Assembly: GCA_001751005.1 (NCBI GenBank)
Contig: MAXL01000042.1
Coordinates: 1-5,058, forward strand
DNA: 5,058 bases
Reading direction: 5' to 3'
Source: Desulfobacterales bacterium S5133MH16
Lineage (GTDB): Bacteria > Desulfobacterota > Desulfobacteria > Desulfobacterales > UBA11574
In this document: positions 1 through 5,058 of the stretch, one piece after another
Layout of the letters: every line of letters starts with the position of its first letter
Numbering within the stretch: position 1 is the stretch's first letter
Notes under the pieces: model-generated
The model's input: only the letters and a program-made list of their open reading frames with translations
Databases searched by the model: none
What the model was told of the DNA's origin: nothing
Position numbers and translations under genes: made by a program

Positions 1-58
1 ATTAGTCAAATCAAATATTCGTTGCAAATTCTACCCTGATTACCCACCAGAGGCTCAT

Positions 59-217
59 AGGGTTCGCGTAAAAATAACTTCACATTTTATCCGCCGATCC
101 ATCCCGTCTGGCTGTGTTGCGAAAGTTCGGAATATACTTGATATTCCTGCACTTTCGCGCCTGGCCAGCCGGGCGTCTCAACGCCTAAAATTGTGAATTT
201 ATTTTTATGCGAACCCT
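59..217. repeat. Long imperfect palindrome (MITE- or REP-like element)
   Basis: The two halves are reverse complements around a centre at about 138. The outer arms, 59-88 and 188-217, pair over 30 positions with only two mismatches (at 78 and 85) and one G-T pair, starting with AGGGTTCGCGT on the left and ending ATGCGAACCCT on the right. A 13-nt internal loop follows on each side (about 90-102 and 174-186) with no complementarity. An inner stem (CCCGTCTGGC at 103-112 against 164-173) and GCGAAAGT (119-126) facing ACTTTCGC (151-158) lead to the apex GGAATAT / ATATTCC at 129-135 and 141-147. No transposase ORF fits inside. The form suits a small non-autonomous mobile element or a dispersed REP-like repeat; a structured RNA is the alternative. 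A possible TA duplication flanks it (58-59, 218-219), but TA is too short to rely on. Confidence 0.8.
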
Positions 218-470
218 TACATCAAAAACCCTCAATTCTTAGCCGGGTTGAAGCAAAGTGTCTTCATTACAAATCGATAATTGCCTGTAATCTGAATTAC
301 AATAGTCGGGGTGGGGATGATGTTCACCCTGGAGAAACCCCAAAGGCGAAGGTAAAAAATAATAAAGAAAAAAGTCAAAAGTCGAAAGGTCGAAGAGTGT
401 CGTTTCAAACGCGGTGGCGTGAAGGTAAATTGAAAGTTGAAAATGATAATTCTTCAGAAGGAGTCAATGA
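218..470. other. Gene-poor, repeat-containing stretch
   Basis: I see no convincing gene here. A reading frame opens at a GTG at 193 inside the palindrome and runs to 474, but it has no Shine-Dalgarno, its product is low-complexity and Lys/Ser/Glu-rich, and it matches no family I recognise. The stretch holds A-rich near-repeats: AAGTC/AAGTCG/AAGGTCG units at about 371-401 and TTGAAA/TTGAAAA units at about 430-443. Such slippage-prone arrays are typical of non-coding spacers. The last bases (456-463, AGAAGGAG) are the ribosome-binding site of the next ORF. Confidence 0.5.
371..401. repeat. Short degenerate tandem repeat (AAAGTCAA/AAGTCGA type)
   Basis: Successive units AAAGTCAA, AAGTCGA, AAGGTCGA and AGAGTGTCG follow each other with small changes, giving a 7-9-nt period. 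A related pair (AATTGAAAG, TTGAAAATG) lies about 30 nt downstream. This looks like a simple-sequence array in a spacer. No function is evident. Confidence 0.45.
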
Positions 471-737
471 ATGACCTTTGACCAAATCAATCGTCTTAAT
501 GAAATCGCATTTGGCGATAGCGAAATGATCATGTCGAAAAGAATTCATAGGAAAAGAAGAAAAGGATGGTGGATGCAGCCAAATACGGTTTATGTCGGTC
601 GCCCAACGAAATGGATGCCTTATGAGCCGCATACCGACATGTTCGCAAGACCGAAGCAATTCCGGCACTTTTGTCTATTGCCGCCTGTATCTTTGACCTG
701 CTATGTATCCATCCATTTACTTGCTGGAAGGCTATAA
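471..737 (+). pseudogene. Truncated DUF4326-like ORF (probable gene remnant)
   Basis: An 88-residue frame starts at an ATG with a strong Shine-Dalgarno (AAGGAG at 458-463, 7-nt spacer). Residues about 22-48 run through a basic stretch, a KGWWM and then NTVYVGRPTKW; this resembles the N-terminal part of DUF4326 proteins, where the Trp is normally followed by Gly-Asn-Pro-Phe. Here resemblance ends at Trp48 (base 614). The following 40 residues look unrelated, and neither other forward frame restores the expected motif, so a point frameshift is unlikely and a deletion or rearrangement fits better. DUF4326 has no established function that I know of. The stop lies 15 nt before the terB start, so the remnant may still be co-transcribed or co-translated with it. 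The first ~20 residues match nothing I recognise; ATGs at 525 and 531 could have been the original start. A short functional protein cannot be excluded. Confidence 0.5.
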
Positions 738-739
738 TC

Positions 740-744
740 AGGAG
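740..744 (+). promoter_or_regulatory. Ribosome-binding site of the TerB-like gene
   Basis: AGGAG lies 8 nt before the ATG at 753. It falls just after the stop codon of the upstream short ORF (735-737), so ribosomes ending there could re-initiate on terB. Confidence 0.6.
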
Positions 745-752
745 ACGAACAA

Positions 753-1208
753 ATGCTAAATATCGTAAAGGGATTTTTCAGTAAAATCTCATCAGATCAG
801 TCGAATGGTACCGTACAAAATACAGCACACGATGTACGTGTGGCTGCTTGTGCTTTGTTTGTGGAGATGGGGCGCATCGATGAAACATTTACCCTGGCGG
901 AGATGGAATTTGTCATTGGGATTATTAAGGAAAAGTATGGCCTATCTCCAACCCACGCCGACGCGCTTCTGGCTGACGCCGAGAGGGAGTTGTCACAAAG
1001 TGTCGATCTCTGGCAGTTCGCCAAATTGATCAATGCAAATTATTCCATCGAAGAAAAATTAGAGATCATTGAAATTCTATGGGAAATCGTATTTGTGGAC
1101 GGAAAGATGGACAAGTACGAAAACTACCTGATGCACAAGCTTTCAGATTTACTTCGGCTTTCACACCGCCAACTGATCGAAGCCAAACTCAATGTGAAAA
1201 ACCTTTGA
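753..1208 (+). CDS. TerB-like (tellurite resistance TerB / DjlA N-domain fold) protein
   Basis: A 151-residue, all-helical, soluble protein with no signal peptide or membrane segment. It has the two-half TerB pattern: a helix ending in an acidic turn at about residues 31-50 (ALFVEMGRIDETFTLAE, with Glu38, Asp43, Glu50) and a second copy at about 108-128 (IEILWEIVFVDGKMDKYE, with Asp116, Asp120, Glu123). In the family these acidic turns form a metal-binding site within a helical bundle. Length is normal for a stand-alone TerB domain. The start is the ATG at 753, supported by AGGAG at 740-744 with an 8-nt spacer. No other ter gene (terC, terD, terZ) is visible, so a role in tellurite resistance should not be assumed; many lone TerB proteins have unknown roles, perhaps in envelope stress or metal sensing. 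It is convergent with the transporter operon, so a functional link to it is unlikely. Confidence 0.8.
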   Translation: MLNIVKGFFSKISSDQSNGTVQNTAHDVRVAACALFVEMGRIDETFTLAEMEFVIGIIKEKYGLSPTHADALLADAERELSQSVDLWQFAKLINANYSIEEKLEIIEILWEIVFVDGKMDKYENYLMHKLSDLLRLSHRQLIEAKLNVKNL

Positions 1209-1430
1209 AAATAGTATAATTTTCGTATGGTATTCCTGCATGTCATAGATCGCTATTTTTATCTGGGGCATCCCTCCAAAGGCGGATCTGTGGCCTCGAC
1301 TTCCGCTCAATCGGGGTGGTATCTCAAGGGATTACCCAATCTCTTTGATGAATTCTCCGGGATGGGGGCCTTTTCAATCAAACAACCCCTGATTAAGAGG
1401 CTTGGGATTGTTTGATTGAAAAAATCGTGC
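1209..1430. other. Convergent intergenic spacer
   Basis: This spacer separates the 3' ends of the plus-strand TerB-like gene and the minus-strand solute-binding-protein gene. A 62-codon frame (1227-1415) has no Shine-Dalgarno and no recognisable product, so I do not call it. The AT-rich start holds a small inverted repeat GAAAAT/ATTTTC (about 1207-1224) overlapping the terB stop, and the far end holds the strong inverted repeat described separately. Nothing else is recognised. Confidence 0.5.
1371..1422. terminator. Inverted repeat at the convergent gene ends (possible transcript-end hairpin)
   Basis: The arms 1371-1389 (TTTTCAATCAAACAACCCC) and 1404-1422 (GGGATTGTTTGATTGAAAA) pair over 19 positions with one mismatch (C1386/A1407) around a 14-nt loop. 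The hairpin begins 9 nt beyond the stop of the solute-binding-protein gene on the minus strand and would form on transcripts from either side. It is not a textbook Rho-independent terminator: on both strands the U residues are at the 5' side of the stem and A residues at the 3' side, and no U-tract follows. It may act as a 3'-end stabiliser of the liv transcript or a barrier between converging transcripts, or be a repeat. The inverted repeat is certain; termination is only inferred from position. Confidence 0.4.
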
Positions 1431-2651
1431 TTATTTTATCCAGCGAGGTACCTGGAACTTGTAATCTTTATACGGTTTGATCGGTGGGTCTGTGTAAAGC
1501 GCAACCAATTGTCCGTTTTGAACCTGGTAGTGAACGATAGGAGCAGCGGGCTGTGCATGAATGGTATTGTTTTCACCGAATTTGATCTTGCCCTGTAATC
1601 CGTCGTAACCCACTTCTTTGAGATGTTTGTTAACCGCTTTAAAATCATACTCATCCCCTGCGGCTTTAACCGCATCGGCCCAGGCCATCACGCTTGTATA
1701 GGCGATCCAGGAGCCGGCCGGAATTGTATGCTTATAGGTGTCCATGTATTTGTCCACCCAGGCCTGGGCCTTGGCGTCGGGCGCTATCGGTGCCGGCATA
1801 CCCGCGGGCATTTCACCGACGATACCATCTGCATCTTTACCCATGGTTGCCAACACTTCAAGTGGTGTAATGCTCCAGCCGTAGCTGAGGATCGAGTTGG
1901 TTGGTTGTTTAATGAACTGGCGAAAAAAAGTGATGACTTCCTGGGAACTGGGGATCTCAACATGGATGATCGCCGGATTGATCCTCCGGATTTTAGTTAA
2001 AATCGGTCCCCATTCATTTGTGCCGTAAGGAACGGTTTCACGTTTTGCCACTTTCCAGCCTATTTTTTTGAATCGTTTTGACAGGGTGTCTCCCACTTCT
2101 ATTCCCCAGGCATCATCGGTGTTGATGATCACGATTTTTTTATTGGGATACTCGTAGGGCAGGGCCGTCAGCATATCGAACATGCTGTTGGCCTGATCAC
2201 CACCGGTATCGGTGATGAAATAGGTATTGTAATATTTCTCAGGATTACTCTTGTATACGTCAACAGAAGGCATTGCACCATCATCACAGAAAAAGGGTGC
2301 GTCATATTTACCGTAGGCCCGTATGTCTTGTCCCCAACCGGCCCATCCGGCATGAACTGAGGTAACCTTCATTTTACCGCACAGGTAGTCGGCTCCCTGC
2401 ATGACGACCTCAGGGGCAAACTCCTGGGAATCAAAACGAATAATTTCAATCTGTTTTCCAAGCAAACCACCACTTTGGTTTATCTCGTTTGTTGCCATTT
2501 CGATGCCTTTCCAGTAATTGTCTCCTGAACCGGCATATGCTCCGGTCATGGCCAGCGGAACGCCTATTTTGATGGTTTCAGCCGCAAAGGCCCAGGGGCC
2601 CATAAACATGAAGACTGCCAGAACGACTACAAAAACTTTTAACTTTTTCAT
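1431..2651 (-). CDS. livJ: ABC importer periplasmic solute-binding protein (LivJ/LivK type)
   Basis: A 406-residue type I periplasmic binding protein (Peripla_BP_6-like) that captures the solute and delivers it to the LivHM channel. Residues 1-23 are a Sec signal peptide: MKKLK, a Val/Phe/Met-rich core and a cleavage site around AFA-AE. There is no lipobox Cys, so it should be free in the periplasm. The mature N-terminus has the family hallmark: IKIGVPLAMTGAYA (27-40), then a helix with KGIEMATNEIN (48-58) and GGLLGK (61-66). The second lobe starts near KKIVIINTDDAWG (171-183). Cys91 and Cys122 could form a disulfide. The frame is open to a TTG at 2654, but the ATG at 2651 is better because AGGAGG (2658-2663) is 6 nt from it and only 3 nt from the TTG. 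It is the last gene of the operon, after a 205-nt spacer. At about 400 residues it is longer than E. coli LivJ/LivK, as in homologues that bind amides or aromatic acids. The substrate is unknown and the symbol marks the family only. Confidence 0.88.
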   Translation of the reverse strand: MKKLKVFVVVLAVFMFMGPWAFAAETIKIGVPLAMTGAYAGSGDNYWKGIEMATNEINQSGGLLGKQIEIIRFDSQEFAPEVVMQGADYLCGKMKVTSVHAGWAGWGQDIRAYGKYDAPFFCDDGAMPSVDVYKSNPEKYYNTYFITDTGGDQANSMFDMLTALPYEYPNKKIVIINTDDAWGIEVGDTLSKRFKKIGWKVAKRETVPYGTNEWGPILTKIRRINPAIIHVEIPSSQEVITFFRQFIKQPTNSILSYGWSITPLEVLATMGKDADGIVGEMPAGMPAPIAPDAKAQAWVDKYMDTYKHTIPAGSWIAYTSVMAWADAVKAAGDEYDFKAVNKHLKEVGYDGLQGKIKFGENNTIHAQPAAPIVHYQVQNGQLVALYTDPPIKPYKDYKFQVPRWIK

Positions 2652-2657
2652 CAAATG

Positions 2658-2663
2658 CCTCCT
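2658..2663 (-). promoter_or_regulatory. Strong Shine-Dalgarno deciding the livJ start
   Basis: A perfect AGGAGG on the minus strand, 6 nt before the ATG at 2651. It favours that ATG over the adjacent in-frame TTG at 2654. Such a strong site fits a binding protein made in excess over its membrane partners. Confidence 0.75.
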
Positions 2664-2773
2664 TTTACAAAAATAGTTTATTGATATGGTTCTTCTCCAA
2701 CTCTTCGAAGTTCTTCAGCATTTTTATCCGCCGGTTCTATGGTGGATCACTCGAACCCTCGAATCCCTGCTTG

Positions 2774-2800
2774 CCGGGCGTAGCCGAAGGCGAAGCCTGG
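2774..2800. repeat. GC-rich imperfect palindrome (REP-like) in the livM-livJ spacer
   Basis: The plus-strand sequence runs from CCGGGCG through TAGCCGAAGGCGAAG to CCTGG. Nine base pairs form around a 3-nt loop centred at 2787, with three mismatches. On the minus strand this would be a hairpin between livM and livJ. Its GGC/GCC-rich character and setting resemble dispersed REP-type repeats, which can protect upstream mRNA or attenuate read-through. No U-tract follows it, so it is not a standard terminator. Confidence 0.4.
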
Positions 2801-2856
2801 GCCCCTTGGACCCTCTGGAATATTGCCTGTTCTCCTGGAACCCCCTTTCTATCGAA

Positions 2857-3822
2857 TTAACCTGTTTTTTGCTGTAAAGGGGAAAACTTTTGAGCCAGGC
2901 CTATGACGCCATCCCGAAGGAACAGAACCAGAACTACTACAATAGCGCCCATTATCAGGGGGCGATACATGCCCAGAGGAGCCAGGAGTTGATTAATGGT
3001 TACCGTGATAACTGCGCCCACAACAACACCGGGATATTTGCCGATACCGCCGATTACCATCATGATCATCAGGATTGTGAATACATCCATGCTCAGCATT
3101 TTTGTCGACAACATGCCGACATAGTGTGCATAGAGAGCCCCAAACAGGCCTGTTATAAAAGAGGTGATGCCAAACACCATCAGCTTGTACTTGAAAGCAC
3201 TGATTCCCAGGCTTGTGGCAAAGTTCTCGGAATCTTTCAGGGCCAGAAAAGCCGTACCCCAATAGGATTTTATAATCAAAGCAAGGATCAGGGTGCAGAT
3301 AATCGTCAAGAAAAGCGTTAAATAAAAAAATGGCACCAGTTGCTCGGAGCTGAATGCAAATCCTAAAAGATTGATGGGGGGTATGGTGAGAATTCCCTGG
3401 GATCCTCCGGAACCAATTGCCCTGCCGAGGGGTCCCCTTAAAAAAGGTATCAAAGTCATATGAACTGCAAATGTAACTAAAGCGACATAGGGTCCGGCAA
3501 GCTTGAGACAGGGCAAGCCCACAAGCACACCGATCACTCCTGTGATTACGCCTGCCATTATTATGGTAAAGACAGGCGGTATGCCCAGCGAAACGGAAAG
3601 TATGGCCGAAGCATATGCACCGATGACATAAAAGGCGACCTGTCCGAAAGAAAAGATTCCGGCAAAACCCATAATCACATCCCAGCAGGAGGCAACCACC
3701 GCCCATATCAGTATCATGATCAAAATGTTCATGATATAAGCCGTGTTTCCAAAAAAAAGAGGCATAATTCCCATTACACAATAAAAACCGCTTAAAATCA
3801 GAACCATGCGTTTCAAGCTCAT
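2857..3822 (-). CDS. livM: ABC importer inner-membrane permease (LivM type)
   Basis: A 321-residue, very hydrophobic permease of the BPD_transp_2 (LivHM) family; with LivH it forms the channel across the inner membrane. Family landmarks in order: residues 38-73 (ending with GFAGIFSFGQVAFYVIGAYA, the usual G-AG--S-GHAAF-GIGAY block with Gln for His), GLPCLKLAGPYVALVTFA (102-119), and the cytoplasmic coupling loop WGTAFLALKDSENFATSLGI (188-207) that contacts the ATPases, followed by YKLMVFGITSFITGLFGALY (212-231). IGGIGKYPGVVVGAVI (257-272) and the terminal LFLRDGVIGL (300-309) complete the set. About eight to ten membrane segments are plausible, and length is typical. The ATG at 3822 is preceded by a GAGAG-type ribosome site lying inside the end of livH. 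Only 3 nt separate it from the livH stop, so translation is probably coupled. I see no defect. Confidence 0.9.
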   Translation of the reverse strand: MSLKRMVLILSGFYCVMGIMPLFFGNTAYIMNILIMILIWAVVASCWDVIMGFAGIFSFGQVAFYVIGAYASAILSVSLGIPPVFTIIMAGVITGVIGVLVGLPCLKLAGPYVALVTFAVHMTLIPFLRGPLGRAIGSGGSQGILTIPPINLLGFAFSSEQLVPFFYLTLFLTIICTLILALIIKSYWGTAFLALKDSENFATSLGISAFKYKLMVFGITSFITGLFGALYAHYVGMLSTKMLSMDVFTILMIMMVIGGIGKYPGVVVGAVITVTINQLLAPLGMYRPLIMGAIVVVLVLFLRDGVIGLAQKFSPLQQKTG

Positions 3823-3825
3823 ACT

Positions 3826-4698
3826 CTACTCTCTTCCCATTAAACCCCGAGGGCGTATAGTCAGGGTGACTAAAAGCAATGTTAAAGTAGCAATCTGCAC
3901 ATATATCATTCCGAAATGCCATCCAACGAAAGCTTCCAGCATTCCCAGAATAAAAGCGGCATAAAGGCTGCCGCTGATTGAGCCCATGCCTCCGAAAGCA
4001 GTAATAACCCATGCTTTTATCATGATATTGGTGCTGCCCATGGGGTCAACGAAGTTTTTCTGGCAGAGCAAAATCCCACCAAAACCCACCATTATCGTTG
4101 AAATTGCAAAAGTGGCGGCAAAAATAAAATCCTTGGGAATACCCACGATCTTAGCACCGGCCGGATTTTGCGCAACAGCCTGCACAGCCATTCCGGTACG
4201 GGTATTGTTAAGAAGCCATCCGAAACAAAGCATGCCGCCGACAGACAATATGAAGATCACTATATCCTGACGGAAAAGAACCACTTGACCCAGTTCAAGG
4301 GTCCCTTCGATCATACCCGGCAAGGATTTAATGCGGGGCCCAAATACAGCCTGATAGCCGAAATCCATAAAAAGCGACAGGCCCAGAGTCAGCATCATGA
4401 CTTTCATCTCCCAGTCATCATATTTTCGCAAGGGAGATACCAATATCTTTTCCAACAGGTAACCCACAACAAAAAAGACAGGAATAGCTATAAAGAAAAC
4501 AGAAAAATATCCTCCGATCATCCCCAGAGGGATAAGGAGCATCCATGCAAAATAGCCACCCATATTGTAAAAAGATCCATATGCAAAGTTAAATGCCTTG
4601 GTCACACCATACACAAGTGTCAAGCCAACAGCCATCAACGCATAAACAGAACCATTAATAAGACCGCTTATGATTACATCGATTATTTCAAAAACCAT
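3826..4698 (-). CDS. livH: ABC importer inner-membrane permease (LivH type)
   Basis: A 290-residue membrane permease, partner of LivM in the translocation channel. The N-terminal block SGLINGSVYALMAVGLTLVY (11-30), followed by GVTKAFNFAYGSFYNMGGY (31-49), is the LivH signature. The cytoplasmic coupling loop TRTGMAVQAVAQNPAGAKIV (156-175) matches the family TR-G-A-RA-AQ---AA--MGI pattern. KAWVITAFGGMGSISGSLYA (218-237) and the final IRPRGLMGR (281-289) are also canonical. The frame is open to a TTG at 4713, but the ATG at 4698 has GGAG (4706-4709) at a 7-nt spacing and puts the first membrane helix at the expected distance, so I choose it. It lies 72 nt after the livF stop and 3 nt before livM. 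Length is typical and no key motif is missing. Confidence 0.9.
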   Translation of the reverse strand: MVFEIIDVIISGLINGSVYALMAVGLTLVYGVTKAFNFAYGSFYNMGGYFAWMLLIPLGMIGGYFSVFFIAIPVFFVVGYLLEKILVSPLRKYDDWEMKVMMLTLGLSLFMDFGYQAVFGPRIKSLPGMIEGTLELGQVVLFRQDIVIFILSVGGMLCFGWLLNNTRTGMAVQAVAQNPAGAKIVGIPKDFIFAATFAISTIMVGFGGILLCQKNFVDPMGSTNIMIKAWVITAFGGMGSISGSLYAAFILGMLEAFVGWHFGMIYVQIATLTLLLVTLTIRPRGLMGRE

Positions 4699-4705
4699 CT
4701 TTTTA

Positions 4706-4709
4706 CTCC
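4706..4709 (-). promoter_or_regulatory. Shine-Dalgarno deciding the livH start
   Basis: GGAG on the minus strand lies 7 nt before the ATG at 4698. The alternative TTG at 4713 has no comparable site upstream, and starting there would add five residues (M/L-R-S-K-K) not expected in the family. Confidence 0.6.
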
Positions 4710-4770
4710 GCAATAAGGATCCGGGAAAAAATTATGGCAAAATAAGAGAATTTATTTTTCCCCAGTCCCT

Positions 4771-5058
4771 TTACAGTCCAAGAAAAATTTCCTTTAAATC
4801 CTCATTGTTTAATGCGTCGTCCTTGCTGCCCTCAAAAGAGATGGAACCTTCTTCCATAACATAGATTTTATCGGCCATCTCAGTTAGCTGCGGGATATTT
4901 TGTTCCACAAGAAATACAGTATTCTTCCGCTTGCTGATCTCCTTTATAATCTCTAAAACATCTAATCGGTAACTTGGCTGCAGACCCAGTGCCGGCTCAT
5001 CTATACATAACAAATCCGCATCGGACATAAGCCCTCTTGCAATTGCAAGCATTTTGGC
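4771..5058 (-). CDS. livF: ABC importer ATPase, LivF type (C-terminal part, cut by the window edge)
   Basis: The last 95 residues of an ABC ATPase; the N-terminal part with the Walker A loop, and the LSGG signature that should come just before AKMLAIARGLM, lie beyond the right edge. Visible landmarks, counted from the edge: MLAIARGLM (3-11) after the signature, Walker B DLLCIDEP (15-22) with catalytic Glu21, D-loop ALGLQP (23-28), and the switch region TVFLVEQN (47-54), where Gln53 replaces the usual His. LVEQN at this point is characteristic of LivF rather than LivG, whose motif is usually IEHD. The C-terminus (YVMEEGSISFEG, DLKEIFLGL) also fits LivF, whose members typically end in YLG or FLG plus a few residues. 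It hydrolyses ATP on the cytoplasmic face with a LivG partner, expected just upstream outside the window. The order livF-livH-livM-livJ suggests one transcript. Confidence 0.92.
   Translation of the reverse strand, partial: AKMLAIARGLMSDADLLCIDEPALGLQPSYRLDVLEIIKEISKRKNTVFLVEQNIPQLTEMADKIYVMEEGSISFEGSKDDALNNEDLKEIFLGL

Larger units (their letters stand above)
2652..2856 (-). other. livM-livJ spacer with repeats
   Basis: This spacer of about 205 nt breaks an otherwise tight operon. I see no gene in it. It holds a GC-rich imperfect palindrome at 2774-2800 and several related short motifs on the plus strand (CTCGAACCCTCGAATCCCTG near 2749-2768, CCTTGGACCCTCTGGAAT near 2804-2821, CCTGGAACCCCC near 2835-2846). 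It may carry a promoter or an RNA-processing site that raises livJ expression over livHM, but I could not find convincing -35/-10 boxes. Confidence 0.45.

Noticed and set aside
193..474. 93-codon plus-strand ORF overlapping the next ATG by ATGA
   Set aside because: It starts with a GTG inside the palindrome, has no Shine-Dalgarno, and its product is low-complexity because it translates simple repeats. The ATGA overlap with 471 is probably chance.
733..738. Perfect TATAAT just before the TerB-like gene
   Set aside because: A transcript from it would start at about 745, after the Shine-Dalgarno at 740-744, and no -35 box is suitably spaced. It is also part of the end of the upstream ORF.
1227..1415. 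62-codon plus-strand ORF after the TerB-like gene
   Set aside because: It has no ribosome site and no recognisable domain, and its end lies in the inverted repeat.
2672..2700. Possible minus-strand promoter for livJ (TTGGAG then TAAACT/ACTATT)
   Set aside because: The spacing is 14 nt for the better -10 (TAAACT), while the 17-nt option (ACTATT) matches only three of six consensus bases.
2993..4012. 339-codon minus-strand ORF overlapping livM and livH
   Set aside because: It is a Cys/His/Arg-rich shadow frame over two clear permease genes, with no family resemblance.
4168..4716. 182-codon plus-strand ORF antisense to livH
   Set aside because: It is a mirror frame of a well-supported permease, is rich in His/Lys/Gln and has no ribosome site.
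4723..4762. AT-rich inverted repeats between livF and livH (GGGAAAAA/TTTTTCCC and AAAATAA/TTATTTT)
   Set aside because: The stems are short and almost all A-T, the two alternatives exclude each other, and a terminator here would split a tight operon. They may be chance in AT-rich DNA.

Overview
The window is an ordinary bacterial chromosomal segment with two parts. The right two thirds (about 1431-5058) hold the 3' part of a minus-strand branched-chain-amino-acid-type (LIV/HAAT) ABC importer operon. The left third (1-1430) is accessory-looking: a long imperfect palindrome, a repeat-rich gene-poor stretch, a short ORF that appears to be a truncated DUF4326 gene, and a TerB-family gene. Moderate GC, the transporter arrangement and the style of the intergenic repeats remind me of anaerobic Desulfobacterota (sulfate-reducer-like). 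That is an impression; no marker gene is present to prove it.

Layout: 59-217 is a ~159-bp imperfect palindrome centred at 138. 218-470 has no convincing gene and contains short A-rich direct repeats. 471-737(+) is a short ORF with a strong ribosome site whose residues about 22-48 look like the start of DUF4326 and then stop matching. 753-1208(+) is a complete TerB-like gene. 1209-1430 is a convergent spacer with a strong inverted repeat at 1371-1422.

Minus strand, in transcription order from the right edge: livF-type ATPase (C-terminal 95 residues only, cut by the window edge), livH-type permease, livM-type permease (3 nt after livH), a 205-nt repeat-containing spacer, then the periplasmic solute-binding protein livJ/livK. 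The binding protein captures the solute outside the inner membrane, LivH and LivM form the channel, and LivF with a partner ATPase (LivG, presumably beyond the right edge) powers import. The substrate cannot be read from sequence alone: this family imports branched-chain amino acids, but also other amino acids, amides, urea and aromatic acids.

Two starts are better placed downstream of the longest ORF: livJ at the ATG at 2651 and livH at the ATG at 4698, each with a well-spaced Shine-Dalgarno. I found no RNA gene, CRISPR array, transposase or toxin-antitoxin pair, and no clear new system. The items most worth a second look are the palindrome, the truncated DUF4326 ORF and the livM-livJ spacer.
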